64,000 bases of DNA, from contig NZ_CP049885.1 in NCBI RefSeq assembly GCF_011303755.1, positions 2,586,001-2,650,000 of the forward strand. The letters are read 5' to 3'. Both the position numbers and the translations under genes were made by a program. Each line of letters starts with the position of its first letter. Position 1 is the stretch's first letter. Positions 1 through 7,655 of the stretch are shown here, in pieces. This stretch comes from Acidovorax sp. HDW3 (lineage in GTDB: Bacteria; Pseudomonadota; Gammaproteobacteria; Burkholderiales; Burkholderiaceae_C). The notes beneath the pieces were generated by a model. It worked only from the letters and a program-made list of their open reading frames with translations, did no database searches and was not told the origin of the DNA.

Positions 1-521
1 TCAACCAGCGCCCGGACGCCCAGGGCTGGATCGCCGGCCCCGAGGATGAAGACCCGGCCTACGCCCAGGAATGCCACAACCTGGTGCGCAGCCTGGGACT
101 TGAAGCGCATGTGCATTTTTTGGGTTTTCGCAAAGTCGAGGAGCTGATGCCGCAGATTGGCCTCATCGTGCTGTCCTCGATCAGCGAGGCGCTGCCGCTG
201 GTGCTGCTCGAAGGCTACGCCGCCGGCGTGCCCGCCGTCAGCACCGACGTCGGCTCCTGCCGCCAGCTGGTCGAGGGGCTCGACGCCGAAGACCAGGCCC
301 TGGGCGCCAGCGGCGCCGTGGTGCCGATCGCCGCACCGCAGCAGCTGGCCGACGCCGCCCTGCAGCTGCTGGCCGACCCGGCCACCTGGCAGGCGGCGAG
401 CGCGGCGGCCATCGCCCGCGTCGAACGCTACTACACCGACCGTTTGATGTTTGCCCGCTACCGCCGCGTGTACGAAGACGCGCTGGCGCGCGCGCCGAAA
501 GGACTGCCATGGCCGGCATAG
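1..521 (+). CDS. pelF: PelF glycosyltransferase, C-terminal part (cut by window start)
   Basis: This is the C-terminal part of PelF, the cytoplasmic GT4-family glycosyltransferase that polymerises the Pel polysaccharide from UDP-sugars. The frame is open from base 3, so the start lies outside the window. The visible part holds the retaining GT4 signature E-x7-E in SEALPLVLLEG, and family-typical stretches such as GPEDEDPAY, TDVGSCRQL and ERYYT. The stop overlaps the pelG start by 13 nt, so the two are translationally coupled. Identification rests on strong resemblance to PelF C-termini and on pelG following directly. The rest of the pel operon should lie upstream of the window. Confidence 0.93.
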   Translation, partial: NQRPDAQGWIAGPEDEDPAYAQECHNLVRSLGLEAHVHFLGFRKVEELMPQIGLIVLSSISEALPLVLLEGYAAGVPAVSTDVGSCRQLVEGLDAEDQALGASGAVVPIAAPQQLADAALQLLADPATWQAASAAAIARVERYYTDRLMFARYRRVYEDALARAPKGLPWPA

Positions 522-1882
522 GTTTTGAGCTGCGCCACATGCTGCGCAAAAACACCCTGCTGAGCCTGATGCAGGCCTACGCCTACGCCGGCGTCATTGG
601 CTCGGGGCCCTGGGTGCTGTCCATCGTCGGCATCTTGCTCATCGGTATCTTCAGCGCCAGCGTGGTCGTGCCGGCGCATCTGGTGACGCAGTTCCAGACC
701 TCGGTCACCTACCTCGTGGCCTGCAGCCTGATCTACACCGGGCTGGTGCAACTGGCGTTCACACGCTTCATCTCCGACCGCCTGTTCGAGAAACACAAGC
801 ACCTGGTCATGCCCAACCTGCACGGCCTGCTGGTGCTGGTGCTGCTGGGCGCCAGCGCCCTGGCCAGCGTGGCGCTGTTCGTGCTCCTGCCAGAGCAGGG
901 GCTGCTCTACCGCCTGCTGATGCTCGCCGGCTTTACGCTCCTGTGCGGCGTCTGGGTGCTGACGGTGCTGCTCTCGGGCATGAAGCGCTACAAGGCCATC
1001 GTGGCGCTGTTTGGCCTGTCGTACACACTCATCGTCGCCAGCGCCTTGCTGCTGCGGCCCTGGGGGCTTGAAGGGTTGCTCGGCGGCTTCGTCCTCGGCC
1101 ACTACGTGCTGCTGGCGGGCATGTGGCTGCTGGTGGTCAAGGAGTTCAGCCCGACGCGCCAGCTGGTGGCATTCGATTTTTTACAGCCGGACAAGCTCTA
1201 CCTGTCGCTGGTAGCGATTGGCTTTCTCTACAACCTGGGCATTTGGGCCGACAAGTTCATGTTCTGGTTCTTCCCGCCCACCTCGCAGCCCATCATCGGC
1301 GCGCTGCGCGCCTCGCTCATCTACGACCTGCCGGTGTTCCTGTCCTACCTGTCCATCATTCCCGGCATGGCGGTGTTCCTGGTGCGCATCGAGACCGACT
1401 TCGTCGAGTATTACGACAAGTTCTACGACGCCGTGCGCGGCGGCGGCTCGCTCGAATACATCGAGACCATGCGCGACGAGATGGTGTACGCCATCCAGCA
1501 GGGCCTGGGCGAGATCGCCAAGATCCAGACACTGGCAGTGCTCACCACCTTCGTCGCCGGGCCCTGGGTGCTCGACGCCCTGGGCATCTCGCGCCTGTAC
1601 CTGCCGCTGCTGTACGTGCAGGTGGTGGGCGCGGGCCTGCAGGTGGGGCTGATGGCGGTGCTCAACGTGTTTTTCTACCTCGACCAGCGGCGCATCGTGC
1701 TGCTGCTGTGCGTGCAATTCGTGCTGCTCAACGTGCTGCTCACGGGCTACACCCTGCTGCACGGCGCCGCCCTCTACGGCTACGGCTTTGCCCTGGCCAC
1801 CTTGCTCACCCTGGCTACGGGGTTGCTGCTGCTCTCGCGCAGCCTGGGGCGACTCGAATACCGCACCTTCATGCTGCAATAG
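509..1882 (+). CDS. pelG: PelG, Pel polysaccharide inner-membrane transporter subunit
   Basis: A 457-residue, very hydrophobic protein with about 12 predicted membrane segments, the usual PelG length. PelG is a MATE/flippase-like inner-membrane protein that works with PelD, PelE and PelF to synthesise and move Pel across the inner membrane. The N-terminus MAGIGFELRHML and the following SGPWVLS stretch are typical of PelG. The ATG at 509 lies inside the end of pelF (13 nt overlap). It is the last classical gene of a pelABCDEFG operon; a lipoprotein gene follows 86 bp downstream on the same strand. Confidence 0.95.
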   Translation: MAGIGFELRHMLRKNTLLSLMQAYAYAGVIGSGPWVLSIVGILLIGIFSASVVVPAHLVTQFQTSVTYLVACSLIYTGLVQLAFTRFISDRLFEKHKHLVMPNLHGLLVLVLLGASALASVALFVLLPEQGLLYRLLMLAGFTLLCGVWVLTVLLSGMKRYKAIVALFGLSYTLIVASALLLRPWGLEGLLGGFVLGHYVLLAGMWLLVVKEFSPTRQLVAFDFLQPDKLYLSLVAIGFLYNLGIWADKFMFWFFPPTSQPIIGALRASLIYDLPVFLSYLSIIPGMAVFLVRIETDFVEYYDKFYDAVRGGGSLEYIETMRDEMVYAIQQGLGEIAKIQTLAVLTTFVAGPWVLDALGISRLYLPLLYVQVVGAGLQVGLMAVLNVFFYLDQRRIVLLLCVQFVLLNVLLTGYTLLHGAALYGYGFALATLLTLATGLLLLSRSLGRLEYRTFMLQ

Positions 1883-1968
1883 CTACCGCAATTGCCACTG
1901 CAATCACCACCGCAATAGCCGCCCCGCCGGGGCAGGCACAATGGCGCCCACCTTGTCCTGGAGCGCCC

Positions 1969-2847
1969 ATGTTGCAACGCAGATTTCTCTACGCCCTGGC
2001 CCTGTCCTGCAGCCTCGCTGGCTGCGGCGGTGGGGGCGGCAGCGACAACACCAAGCCAGACCTGCCCCCCACACCACCGGCTCCCAAGATGGAGCCGCTG
2101 CAGGTGCTGGTACCGGCGTATTTCTACCCCCTGCCGGGCTCGCCCTGGGAGCAGCTCACGCGCAGCGCACAGGCTGCGCCGCAGGTGACGATCACCGCCA
2201 TCGTCAACCCCAGCAACGGCAGCGGCAACAAGGCGGAGGCGCCTATCGAGCAGGCCCTGGCCGCGTTCACCCAGGCCGGTGGCAAGGTGCTGGGCTACGT
2301 GCCCACGGGCTACGGCAAGCGCTCGGCGGCCGAGGTGCGCCAGCACATCGAGCGCTATTTCACGTTCTATGGCCGGGCCCGTTTCAGCGGTTTTTTCCTC
2401 GATGAAATGAGCGCCACCAGCGCCCAGCTGGCCTACTACCAGGGGCTGTACCAGGACATCAAGGCCATCGACGCCCAGCTGCAGGTGGTGGGCAACCCCG
2501 GCACCACTCCGATCTCGGGCTACGCCGGCGTGGCCGATACGCTGGTCACTTTTGAAGGCCAGGCCAGCGCCTACGCCGCGTTCCAGGCCCAGCCCTGGCT
2601 CTACCAGTACAGCAACCGCAAGCAGGCCATGCTGGTGCACGACGCCGCCGGCTGCGCCGACATGCAAAGCGCCGTGCGCACCGCTGCCAGCAGCGCGCAC
2701 CGCATGGGCGCGGTCTACGTCACGCACCGGCATTTCGACTATCCCACCCAAACTGGCAACCCTTGGGCTGGGCTGCCAACCTATTGGGACAGCCTGGTGG
2801 CGACGGTGGATGCGCTCAACCAGGGCCGGGCGCTGCCGGGTTGCTGA
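1969..2847 (+). CDS. Spherulin-4 (GH135/Sph3)-like lipoprotein, putative Pel-active hydrolase
   Basis: A 292-residue lipoprotein: signal peptide with lipobox L16-A17-G18-C19, then a glycine-rich and proline-rich linker to about residue 42, then a spherulation-specific family 4 domain (about 44-285). The start at 1969 is chosen because it gives the lipobox signal peptide; the frame stays open further upstream. Spherulin-4 proteins include fungal Sph3 (GH135), which cleaves alpha-1,4-linked N-acetylgalactosamine polymers, the same type of linkage as in Pel. Candidate catalytic acids are in FFLDEM (D145, E146) and VTFEG (E196), matching the Asp-Glu and distal Glu arrangement of Sph3. It lies 86 bp after pelG on the same strand, so a role in trimming or degrading Pel is inferred, not shown. 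Its 3' end overlaps the convergent mutarotase gene by 32 nt. Confidence 0.72.
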   Translation: MLQRRFLYALALSCSLAGCGGGGGSDNTKPDLPPTPPAPKMEPLQVLVPAYFYPLPGSPWEQLTRSAQAAPQVTITAIVNPSNGSGNKAEAPIEQALAAFTQAGGKVLGYVPTGYGKRSAAEVRQHIERYFTFYGRARFSGFFLDEMSATSAQLAYYQGLYQDIKAIDAQLQVVGNPGTTPISGYAGVADTLVTFEGQASAYAAFQAQPWLYQYSNRKQAMLVHDAAGCADMQSAVRTAASSAHRMGAVYVTHRHFDYPTQTGNPWAGLPTYWDSLVATVDALNQGRALPGC

Positions 2848-3676
2848 GCTGCAGGCGCTGCCAGCCGCTCCAGCGCGCCCCAGGGGCAAGGGTGACGCGC
2901 TGGTCGATCTGCGCCGCCTCCACGCACAGCATCTGCCGGTAGCCATCGGCGGGCATATCGGGCAGCTGCGCGCACAGCGCCGCGCCCGGGTTCCACACCA
3001 CCACCTGGCCCCAGCTGGCGCTGTGTGTGATGTGCACGGCCAGGCCGTCGCCACCGTCGAGCTGCAAGCTGGCCGCAGACGCCTGCAGCACGCTGTCGTA
3101 CTCGCCGTCAAAACCGATGGCGCCCTGCTGCCGCCCGTGCCGGTCGGCCACCGCGTCCCAGCGCGCGCAGCCGTCGAGGCCGTGCAGGCGGGTGCGGCCA
3201 ATGTCGGCCACGCGCAGGTAGCTGTGCAGCGCCGCCGTAAAGTCCCAGGCGCTGGCACTGCAGTTGTGCACGCCCAGCGTTAGCTGCAGCGCCGCCGGCG
3301 TCAGCTGCACCTGCAGCTGGGCCGCAAAACCCTGCGGCCACAGGCGGCGCGTGGCCTCATCGTCGTGCAGCACCAGGGTGGCGCCGTCGGCCTGCTGCGC
3401 CTGCACCCGCCAAGGCAGATTGCGCGCAAAGCCATGCTTGGGCAAGGGCCCGCGCTGGTTGAACTGGGGAAAGCACAACGGCACGCCGCCCCGGATGGCG
3501 CTGCGGCCATCGGCCAGGGCCTGGGGGCTGAGGTACAGGCGCTCCTGCCCGGCGCTGACCCAGGACAGCAGCTGCGCGCCGTGCAGCGCCAGCAGGGCGC
3601 TGTCGCCATTGGCGGCCTGCAATGCCAGGCAGGGCAGGCCGCGCCAATGCGTGCGCGCGCCGTGGGTGTCAGGCAT
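2816..3676 (-). CDS. D-hexose-6-phosphate mutarotase (aldose 1-epimerase family, YeaD type)
   Basis: A 286-residue protein of the galactose-mutarotase superfamily, subgroup YeaD (glucose-6-phosphate 1-epimerase), expected to interconvert alpha and beta anomers of hexose 6-phosphates in the cytosol. Recognisable stretches are [10 protein letters not shown] near the N-terminus, GFARNLPW and [10 protein letters not shown] in the middle, and VVWNPG and CVEAAQI near the end. The ATG at 3676 overlaps the hisA stop by 8 nt; a longer TTG-started form to 3712 would overlap hisA by 44 nt and is less likely. It sits where hisF and hisI often follow hisA in relatives, and probably rides on the his transcript. 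Confidence 0.82.
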   Translation of the reverse strand: MPDTHGARTHWRGLPCLALQAANGDSALLALHGAQLLSWVSAGQERLYLSPQALADGRSAIRGGVPLCFPQFNQRGPLPKHGFARNLPWRVQAQQADGATLVLHDDEATRRLWPQGFAAQLQVQLTPAALQLTLGVHNCSASAWDFTAALHSYLRVADIGRTRLHGLDGCARWDAVADRHGRQQGAIGFDGEYDSVLQASAASLQLDGGDGLAVHITHSASWGQVVVWNPGAALCAQLPDMPADGYRQMLCVEAAQIDQRVTLAPGARWSGWQRLQLSNPAAPGPG

Positions 3677-4412
3677 GGGCCAGGGCGTCGGCACGCGCCT
3701 GGGCGACGGCAAAATCGAGGTCGCCGCTGTAGATGGCGCGGCCGCAGATCACGCCCTGCACGCCTTCGCGTTCGACGGCGCACAGCTGCTCGATGTCGGC
3801 CATGCCCGCCAGGCCGCCCGAGGCGATGACGGGGATGGTGAGCGCCTGCGCCAGGCGCACGGTGGCTTCGATGTTGATGCCCGAGAGCATCCCGTCGCGG
3901 CCAATGTCGGTGTAGATGATGGATTCGACGCCCCAGTCCTCGAACTTTTTCGCCAGATCGACGACCTCGTGGCCGGTGAGCTTGCTCCAGCCGTCGGTCG
4001 CGACCTTGCCGTCCTTGGCGTCGAGGCCGACGATGATGTGGCCGCCAAAGGCGCTGCAAGCGTCTTTCAAAAAGCCCGGATTCTTCACCGCCGCCGTGCC
4101 AATGATGACGTAGCGCAGGCCGCCATCGAGGTATTTTTCGATGGTGTCGAGGTCGCGGATGCCGCCGCCGAGCTGCACCGGAATGTCGGCCCCGACCTCC
4201 TTGAGGATGGACTGGATGGCGCCGTGGTTCTTGGGCTGGCCGGCAAAGGCACCGTTCAGGTCCACCAGGTGCAGGCGGCGCGCACCGGCATCGACCCATT
4301 TGCGCGCCATGGCGGCCGGGTCTTCGCCGAAGGTGGTCGATTGGTCCATATCGCCTTGCTTGAGGCGCACGCAGTGGCCGTCCTTGAGGTCAATGGCGGG
4401 AATGAGCAGCAT
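3669..4412 (-). CDS. hisA: HisA, phosphoribosylformimino-AICAR-phosphate isomerase
   Basis: A 247-residue beta/alpha-barrel enzyme for the fourth step of histidine synthesis, an Amadori rearrangement of ProFAR to PRFAR. The two catalytic aspartates are visible: D8 in IPAIDLKDG and D131 in IVGLDAKDG. The two half-barrel phosphate sites show as LGGGIRD (about 81-87) and ASGGLAG. Length is normal for bacterial HisA. It follows hisH by 27 bp in the same direction. hisF, whose product normally takes over PRFAR together with HisH, is not in this window. Confidence 0.97.
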   Translation of the reverse strand: MLLIPAIDLKDGHCVRLKQGDMDQSTTFGEDPAAMARKWVDAGARRLHLVDLNGAFAGQPKNHGAIQSILKEVGADIPVQLGGGIRDLDTIEKYLDGGLRYVIIGTAAVKNPGFLKDACSAFGGHIIVGLDAKDGKVATDGWSKLTGHEVVDLAKKFEDWGVESIIYTDIGRDGMLSGINIEATVRLAQALTIPVIASGGLAGMADIEQLCAVEREGVQGVICGRAIYSGDLDFAVAQARADALAHA

Positions 4413-4439
4413 GGTCTACAACAGGTTGGAGTGAAAAAA

Positions 4440-5096
4440 TCAGGGCTTCCAGTGCAGGAAGTTGCGAAACAGCGCCAGGCCGTGGGCGGCGCTTTTTTCC
4501 GGGTGGAACTGGGTGGCAAACAGGTTGTCCCGCGCAATCGCGGCGGCAAAGGGGCCGCCGTAATCGGCCTCGCCGGCGCAGTGCGCAGGGTTGGCCGGCT
4601 GGGCATAGAAGCTGTGCACGAAGTAGAAATAGCTGCCATCGGGCACGCCCGCCCACAGCGGGTGGGCCTGGCGCTGGCGCACCTGGTTCCAGCCCATTTG
4701 CGGCACCTTGAAGCGGCTGCCGTCGGCCTGCAGGCGCCCGGCAAGCTCGAACTTGCGCACCGCGCCTGCGATCAGGCCCAGGCCGGGGGTGTCGCCCTCG
4801 GCGCTGTGCTCAAGCAGCATCTGCATGCCAACGCAGACGCCAAACAGCGGCTTGCTCGCCGCTGCTTCGAGCACCGAATCGCGCAGGCCCGATTGGCGCA
4901 GCTCGGCCATGCAGTCGGGCATGGCGCCCTGGCCGGGCAGCACCACGCGCTGGGCGGCGCGCACCTGCTCGGGCTCGGCGGTGACGAGCACCTGCCAGCC
5001 GCTGCCCTGCGCCGCCGCCTGCACGGCCTGCGAGACGGAGCGCAGATTGCCCATGCCATAGTCCACTACGACGACGGTTTTTGCTTCAAAATTCAT
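4440..5096 (-). CDS. hisH: HisH, glutamine amidotransferase subunit of imidazole glycerol phosphate synthase
   Basis: A 218-residue class I glutamine amidotransferase that supplies ammonia to HisF for imidazole glycerol phosphate formation. The catalytic triad is visible: C88 in FGVCVGMQ, H198 and E200 in QFHPEKS. The N-terminus [11 protein letters not shown] is typical. Its start codon lies at the edge of a palindromic repeat copy that fills the short gap to hisB. The partner hisF is absent from the window, so HisH here is encoded away from its obligate partner. Confidence 0.97.
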   Translation of the reverse strand: MNFEAKTVVVVDYGMGNLRSVSQAVQAAAQGSGWQVLVTAEPEQVRAAQRVVLPGQGAMPDCMAELRQSGLRDSVLEAAASKPLFGVCVGMQMLLEHSAEGDTPGLGLIAGAVRKFELAGRLQADGSRFKVPQMGWNQVRQRQAHPLWAGVPDGSYFYFVHSFYAQPANPAHCAGEADYGGPFAAAIARDNLFATQFHPEKSAAHGLALFRNFLHWKP

Positions 5097-5139
5097 AGCT
5101 GCTCGCGCTTATCCATCAAGGGCTAGAGGCTGTTTTTAT
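5095..5139 (+). repeat. Dispersed palindromic repeat, copy 1 (hisB-hisH gap)
   Basis: Imperfect copy of the family consensus ATAGCTGCTAGCGCTT ... AAGCGCTNGAGGC ... TTTTT, read on the + strand. It occupies essentially the whole 42-bp gap between hisB and hisH, touching the hisH start codon and the hisB stop codon. The right half of the stem is degenerate (AAGGGCT). Confidence 0.75.
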
Positions 5140-5762
5140 TACAAAGAACCCTTGGTCGAGGGAATGACCCCCGGGGCGCGCGGATCGACTTCGAGCGCCG
5201 CGCGCAGGGCGCGGGCAAAGGCTTTGAAAATCGTCTCGCACTGGTGGTGCGCGTTCACGCCCTTGAGGTTGTCGATGTGCAGCGAGACGCCCGCGTGGTT
5301 GACGAAGCCCTGGAAGAACTCGAACACCAGCTGCGTATCGAGTTGGCCGATCATGGCGGCGCTGAATTGCACTTCCATGTGCAGCCCCGGGCGGCCGGAA
5401 AAATCAACCACCACGCGCGAGAGCGCCTCGTCGAGCGGCACGTAGGCGTGGCCGTAGCGGCGCAGGCCCTTCTTGTCGCCCACGGCGCGGGCAAAAGCCT
5501 GGCCGAGGGTGATGCCCACGTCTTCCACCGTGTGGTGGCCGTCGATGTGCAAGTCGCCGTCGCAGCGCACTTCCAGGTCGATGAGGCCGTGGCGCGCAAT
5601 CTGTTCGAGCATGTGGTCGAAGAAGCCGATGCCGGTGTTCAGGTGCGCGGCGCCGCTGCCGTCGAGGTTGATGCGCACCTGGATGCGCGTCTCGGCGGTG
5701 GTGCGGGCAACCTCGGCAATGCGGTCGGTGGCGGTGGCGGGGACGAGTGCAGAAGAAGTCAT
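5139..5762 (-). CDS. hisB: HisB, imidazoleglycerol-phosphate dehydratase (monofunctional)
   Basis: A 207-residue dehydratase that converts imidazole glycerol phosphate to imidazole acetol phosphate. The metal-binding histidine motifs are all present: [24 protein letters not shown] and the C-terminal [12 protein letters not shown]. There is no histidinol phosphatase domain, so this is the monofunctional form usual outside enterobacteria. Its ATG overlaps the hisC stop by 4 nt, so the two are translationally coupled. Confidence 0.97.
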   Translation of the reverse strand: MTSSALVPATATDRIAEVARTTAETRIQVRINLDGSGAAHLNTGIGFFDHMLEQIARHGLIDLEVRCDGDLHIDGHHTVEDVGITLGQAFARAVGDKKGLRRYGHAYVPLDEALSRVVVDFSGRPGLHMEVQFSAAMIGQLDTQLVFEFFQGFVNHAGVSLHIDNLKGVNAHHQCETIFKAFARALRAALEVDPRAPGVIPSTKGSL

Positions 5763-6862
5763 AGGGAAGCCTGGAGCGCGGCGAGCATTTGGGCGTTGTC
5801 AGAGGGGCTGCCCACCGTCAGGCGCAGGCACTGGGCCAGCAGTGGGTGCATTGTAGAAACGTTCTTGACGAGAACCTTGCGGGTTTTCATGCCGTCAAAG
5901 GTGCGGGCTGCATCGGGCACGCGGATCAGCACCATGTTGGCCTCGCTGTCCCACACGCGCTCGATGCCGGGCAGGGCGCGCAGCTGCGCCAGCAGCGCGG
6001 TGCGCGCGGCGCGCAGCTGCTGCGCCTGGGCGGCAAAGACTTCGGCGTGTTCGAGCGCAAACAGCGCCGCCTCGCAGTTGAGCACGCTGACGTTGTACGG
6101 CGGGCGCACCTTGTCCACCTCATCGACCAGCGCCTGCGCGCCAATGAGGTAGCCCAGGCGCACGCCCGCCAGACCGAACTTGGAGAGCGTGCGCATGAGC
6201 AGCACATGGCCGTTGCGCGCGGGCTCGGCACGCATCTGCGTGATCCAGCTGCGGCTGGCAAAGGGCTGGTAGGCCTCATCGACGACGACGATACCGCCCA
6301 CGGCGCCGGCGGCGTCGATGATGCGCTGCATGGCGCCCTCGTCCCACAGCGTGGCCGTGGGGTTGTTCGGGTAGGCCAAAAAGGTAATCGCCGGGCGCTC
6401 GGCAGCAATGGCGGCGAGCATGGCGGCTTCGTCCAGCGCAAAGTCATCGGCCTGCAGCGGCACGCCAACAAAGCCCAGGCCCTGCAGCTGCGCGCTCATG
6501 GCGTACATGACGAAGCCCGGCACCGGCGCCAGCACCTTGGCGCCGCTCTGGGCGCAGGCCAGGGCGACGAGGCTGATGAGCTCATCCGAGCCGTTGCCCA
6601 AAATCAAACGGCAGCCCGCCGGCATGTCGGCGTGCTGTGCCAGCGCGGCGCACAGCTCCTGCGTGCGCGTGCCGGGGTAGCGGTTGAGCGCCAGCTGCCC
6701 CAGACGCTGGCCCAGGACGGCCTGCAGCGCGGGCGGCAGGGAAAACGGGTTTTCCATGGCGTCCATCTTCAAGAGGCCCTCGGCGCCTTGCACGTGGTAG
6801 GCGTGCAGGGCGCGCACATCGGCGCGAATACGGGCCAGGGCGGCGGCGGTCAGATCAGGCAT
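5759..6862 (-). CDS. hisC: HisC, histidinol-phosphate aminotransferase
   Basis: A 367-residue PLP enzyme (fold type I) that transaminates imidazole acetol phosphate. Typical motifs are NPFSLPP near the N-terminus, [25 protein letters not shown] and the PLP-lysine region [14 protein letters not shown]. The start at 6862 (MPDLTAA) is chosen because it fits the family and has GAGG seven bases upstream; the frame continues upstream across the toxin gene. Only 8 bp separate it from that PIN toxin gene, so hisC probably depends on transcription reading through the toxin-antitoxin pair. Confidence 0.95.
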   Translation of the reverse strand: MPDLTAAALARIRADVRALHAYHVQGAEGLLKMDAMENPFSLPPALQAVLGQRLGQLALNRYPGTRTQELCAALAQHADMPAGCRLILGNGSDELISLVALACAQSGAKVLAPVPGFVMYAMSAQLQGLGFVGVPLQADDFALDEAAMLAAIAAERPAITFLAYPNNPTATLWDEGAMQRIIDAAGAVGGIVVVDEAYQPFASRSWITQMRAEPARNGHVLLMRTLSKFGLAGVRLGYLIGAQALVDEVDKVRPPYNVSVLNCEAALFALEHAEVFAAQAQQLRAARTALLAQLRALPGIERVWDSEANMVLIRVPDAARTFDGMKTRKVLVKNVSTMHPLLAQCLRLTVGSPSDNAQMLAALQASL

Positions 6863-6870
6863 GGCAAACC

Positions 6871-7305
6871 TCACAAAGAAACCGGCGGCGCCTGCAGCGC
6901 CGGGTGCACGATCTGCACCCCGGCGTACTGCGCGCCATGCGGCAATTGGGTGTTGAGCAGCAGCTCGCAGCCGCTGTGCTGGGCGCAGGCCAGGGCCAGG
7001 CAGTCGCCCCAGGGCAGCTGGTGGCGCGCCTCGATGGCCCAGGCCGTCTCCAACGTGGCGGCATCCGTCTTCCAGGGGTTCCAGCTCTGGTAGCGGCGAA
7101 TGGCGGCGCGCGCATCGCCCTGCGGCAGCGGCGGGCAGGCGCTGGTGCTGCGCTCGTAAAACTCCACCAACGCCTGGCAACTGGTGCGCCCGCTGCGCTG
7201 GCGCCACAGGCTATCGAGCCAGTCCAGGGCCGCCTGGTGGGCCGCACCAGCCGCCGTGTTCTCCGCCGCCAGCAGCACCGAGGTATCGACGAACACCGGG
7301 GTCAT
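6871..7305 (-). CDS. PIN-domain toxin (VapC-like ribonuclease)
   Basis: A 144-residue PIN-domain protein, the ribonuclease toxin class of VapBC modules. The acidic active-site pattern is visible: D7 in FVDTSVLL, E49 in QALVEFYE and D101 in WGDCLALA, with N118 in place of the fourth acidic residue. It follows the antitoxin gene with a 4-nt overlap, the usual VapBC order. It ends 8 bp before hisC. Expected activity is cleavage of specific RNAs when the antitoxin is degraded; the target cannot be read from sequence. Confidence 0.87.
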   Translation of the reverse strand: MTPVFVDTSVLLAAENTAAGAAHQAALDWLDSLWRQRSGRTSCQALVEFYERSTSACPPLPQGDARAAIRRYQSWNPWKTDAATLETAWAIEARHQLPWGDCLALACAQHSGCELLLNTQLPHGAQYAGVQIVHPALQAPPVSL

Positions 7306-7577
7306 GCGGCCCCCGGGGCTTGTTTTTGCGCATCATTTTGGCCTGTAACCCTTGCTGGACAAGCGCGAGCAGCTATCAAATCAATAGTGTTTTCTGCGGC
7401 CCAGCGGCGCTCATCGGTACGCCAGGCGAGGTAGGCGCGCTCGTAGGCGTCTTCGCGCTGGCGCATCTCGGCCATAAAGTCCCCCACCATGCGCGAGACG
7501 CTGGTGCCCCGGCGCGCCGCCTCGATGCGAGCCCAGTCGAGCACGTCGTCTTCGACGGTGATGGTGAGGTTTTTCAT
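7302..7577 (-). CDS. Ribbon-helix-helix antitoxin with repeat-derived C-terminus
   Basis: A 91-residue antitoxin-like protein. The N-terminal stretch MKNLTITVEDDVLDWARIEA with SVSRMVGDFM is a ribbon-helix-helix DNA-binding fold, expected to bind its own promoter and to neutralise the PIN toxin through the C-terminal half. The ATG at 7577 is chosen for homology; three operator-like palindromes lie just upstream. The last 30 or so residues (ENTIDLIAARACPARV...) are encoded by a copy of the dispersed palindromic repeat, which seems to have replaced or extended the original C-terminus. The stop overlaps the toxin start by 4 nt. Confidence 0.85.
   Translation of the reverse strand: MKNLTITVEDDVLDWARIEAARRGTSVSRMVGDFMAEMRQREDAYERAYLAWRTDERRWAAENTIDLIAARACPARVTGQNDAQKQAPGAA
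7336..7387 (-). repeat. Dispersed palindromic repeat, copy 2 (inside antitoxin gene)
   Basis: Reverse-oriented copy whose minus strand reads ATTTGATAGCTGCTCGCGCTT, then TCCAGCAAGGGTT. It lies wholly inside the 3' part of the antitoxin gene and is translated in frame. Confidence 0.72.
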
Positions 7578-7590
7578 GGGAACGATAGTA

Positions 7591-7635
7591 CACGAATTTC
7601 GTGTTGCACGAATTTCGTGTTGCATGAATTTCGGG
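7591..7635. promoter_or_regulatory. Triple palindromic operator of the toxin-antitoxin pair
   Basis: Three units with a 16-bp period sit 14-58 bp upstream of the antitoxin ATG. Units one (7591-7603) and two (7607-7619) are the perfect palindrome CACGAATTTCGTG; unit three (7623-7635) is CATGAATTTCGGG. Such tandem palindromes are the expected binding array for an autoregulating ribbon-helix-helix antitoxin. The units are AT-rich compared with the surrounding DNA and probably overlap the promoter. Confidence 0.8.
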
Positions 7636-7655
7636 TTAATTCGCAGCACATGATT

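Noticed and set aside
1123-1968. N-terminal extension of the spherulin-4-like gene over pelG
   Set aside because: The segment overlaps pelG in another frame and has no protein-like features; the lipobox signal peptide starting at 1969 marks the true start.
1883-1968. CAATAGCTACCGCAATTGCC stretch after pelG as a further copy of the dispersed repeat
   Set aside because: Only the first few bases match; the AGCGCTT stem is absent, so it was not counted.
3677-3712. Longer mutarotase starting with TTG at 3712
   Set aside because: This would overlap hisA by 44 nt with a rare start codon; the ATG at 3676 gives a normal short overlap.
3264-5126. A 620-codon open frame on the + strand
   Set aside because: It is antisense to the mutarotase gene, hisA and hisH, all clearly real; composition is typical of a shadow frame.
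6863-7207. Longer HisC starting at 7207
   Set aside because: The extra 115 residues overlap the PIN toxin gene and do not resemble any HisC N-terminus; 6862 has a good ribosome binding site.
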